From NCBI GenBank assembly GCA_900142905.1, contig FSRV01000002.1, positions 620,001 to 684,000 on the forward strand: a DNA stretch of 64,000 nucleotides, in the 5' to 3' direction. The notes beneath the pieces were generated by a model. It had not been told where the DNA came from, ran no database searches, and was given only the letters and a program-made list of their open reading frames with translations. Below, one piece after another: positions 63,381 through 64,000 of the stretch. Every line of letters starts with the position of its first letter. Within the stretch, counting starts at the first letter, position 1. A program made the position numbers and the translations under genes. The DNA comes from Burkholderia sp. GAS332. GTDB taxonomy: Bacteria; Pseudomonadota; Gammaproteobacteria; Burkholderiales; Burkholderiaceae.

Positions 63381-64000
63381 TCACGGGGCGAATCGTTCGC
63401 TCTCTGCTGCTGCATGCAAACCGAGCTGCGCTTTCGGGAAGTCGAACAGCACGTCGATATTCTGCATCGCCATCAAACCGACTACGATCCGGTTCGCGTC
63501 CGGTTTCGCCTTGACGATCGTGACTTGCGCCTTCTCGTAACGGTGCACCCACGATCCGCTGCCGATGGCTGTTTGATAGTTGCCCTGATCGAGCACACTG
63601 CCGACATCGCCGTCACCGGTCCAGTTTGGCGCTTTGTCCATTTCGACGCGGATCATGCCGGTGCTGCCCGTGGCGAACACCAGCGGCGCGCAGAAGGTCA
63701 TCTTGTCACCCACATTCACGCAGCCTCTTGGCCATTGCGCCGTACCGTCTTTCGACACCGTCATCGGCACCATGGTGTAGTCCTTCGTGATGGCGTTCGA
63801 GGGACTCAACACCATGTACGGCTTCGCGAAGTTCGCGTGCACCAGATAACGTTGGCCGATGTTGCCGGGTAACGCACGCAACGGTTGGGTGCAGCAGCTA
63901 TCGTCCGGTTGCGCGGCGCCGACGCCGAAGATGCCGGAAAACGCCCAACCGAATTCACCGGTGTAGCCGTCCATCCCGACGCACTTCCGCGCGTTCGGCA
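63381..64000 (-). CDS. Unrecognised protein, C-terminal part, cut by the window end
   Basis: The frame is open from base 64000 down to the stop at 63381, giving about 206 C-terminal residues; the ATG at 63974 is probably internal because the frame continues (PNARKCVGMDGYTGEFGW). Six cysteines or more are visible (CVGM, DSCCTQ, RGCVN, TFCAP), suggesting an exported protein with disulphides. The end, VGLMAMQNIDVLFDFPKAQLG, resembles the last strand of retropepsin/pepsin-like aspartic-protease folds, but no catalytic Asp can be confirmed. Family unknown to me. Confidence 0.55.
   Translation of the reverse strand, partial: PNARKCVGMDGYTGEFGWAFSGIFGVGAAQPDDSCCTQPLRALPGNIGQRYLVHANFAKPYMVLSPSNAITKDYTMVPMTVSKDGTAQWPRGCVNVGDKMTFCAPLVFATGSTGMIRVEMDKAPNWTGDGDVGSVLDQGNYQTAIGSGSWVHRYEKAQVTIVKAKPDANRIVVGLMAMQNIDVLFDFPKAQLGLHAAAESERFAP

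Overview
The window is GC-rich, densely coded chromosomal DNA from a Burkholderiaceae bacterium, most likely Paraburkholderia. This rests on family content: a Gram_neg_porin-type trimeric porin, DUF4148 and DUF2968 proteins, H-NS and HU proteins with lysine/alanine-rich histone-H1-like tails, a Burkholderia-type rhamnolipid operon (rhlA, rhlB, exporter, rhlC, NodT, HlyD), and a palindromic intergenic repeat that I recall from Burkholderia genomes. There is no prophage, insertion sequence, tRNA, rRNA or CRISPR array that I can see.

Layout. 1-1140: the C-terminus of a CpdB-like periplasmic nucleotidase, then a Sel1-repeat protein. 1583-2035: HU with a basic tail. 2436-6888: circularly permuted ATP-grasp, Alpha-E, transglutaminase-like protein and Anbu-type proteasome homologue, a conserved but functionally unsolved neighbourhood. 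7166-17246: housekeeping and accessory singletons (porin, BrkB/YihY, YbaK, chemoreceptor, SYLF lipoprotein, FAD oxidase, MDR and SDR oxidoreductases). 18008-19714: a very repetitive secreted protein (20 TGSGG units, then about 55 HGDGG units) behind a 760-bp gene-free, partly AT-rich region. 20048-24690: nitrilase-superfamily hydrolase, MFS permease, sulfatase/phosphonate-ester-hydrolase-like enzyme and a divergent MarR regulator, probably one catabolic locus. 24705-30620: Nramp-like transporter, FKBP isomerase, a zinc-hydrolase-like protein, several small secreted or lineage-specific proteins, and an unusual H-NS with two DNA-binding modules. 31191-39495: the rhamnolipid operon, with an extra ICMT-family methyltransferase between rhlA and rhlB. 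39524-44140: BON protein, a Cache-domain two-component system, and DUF3311 plus an MctP-like monocarboxylate symporter. 44217-52519: repeat element, membrane and outer-membrane proteins, DUF2252, polysaccharide deacetylase, SDR, sirtuin, PNPOx-like protein and DUF938 methyltransferase. 52784-64000: 6-phosphogluconate dehydrogenase, DUF4148, DUF2968, cupin, a degenerate LytM lipoprotein, threonine aldolase, an MFS exporter, glycogen phosphorylase, and a protein cut by the window end.

How the genes work together. The rhl genes are translationally coupled (ATGA/GTGA overlaps) and give the full path from 3-hydroxyacyl-ACPs to di-rhamnolipid plus a tripartite exporter; the methyltransferase suggests a modified product. 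The ATP-grasp set looks like a peptide-ligation and peptide-processing system paired with a proteasome-like peptidase. The sensor kinase/regulator pair lies divergent from the symporter it probably controls.

The best candidates for new biology are the methyltransferase in the rhamnolipid operon, the pentapeptide-repeat secreted protein, the double-headed H-NS, and the hydrolase/permease/sulfatase/MarR locus. All functional statements are from reading motifs; no searches were run.
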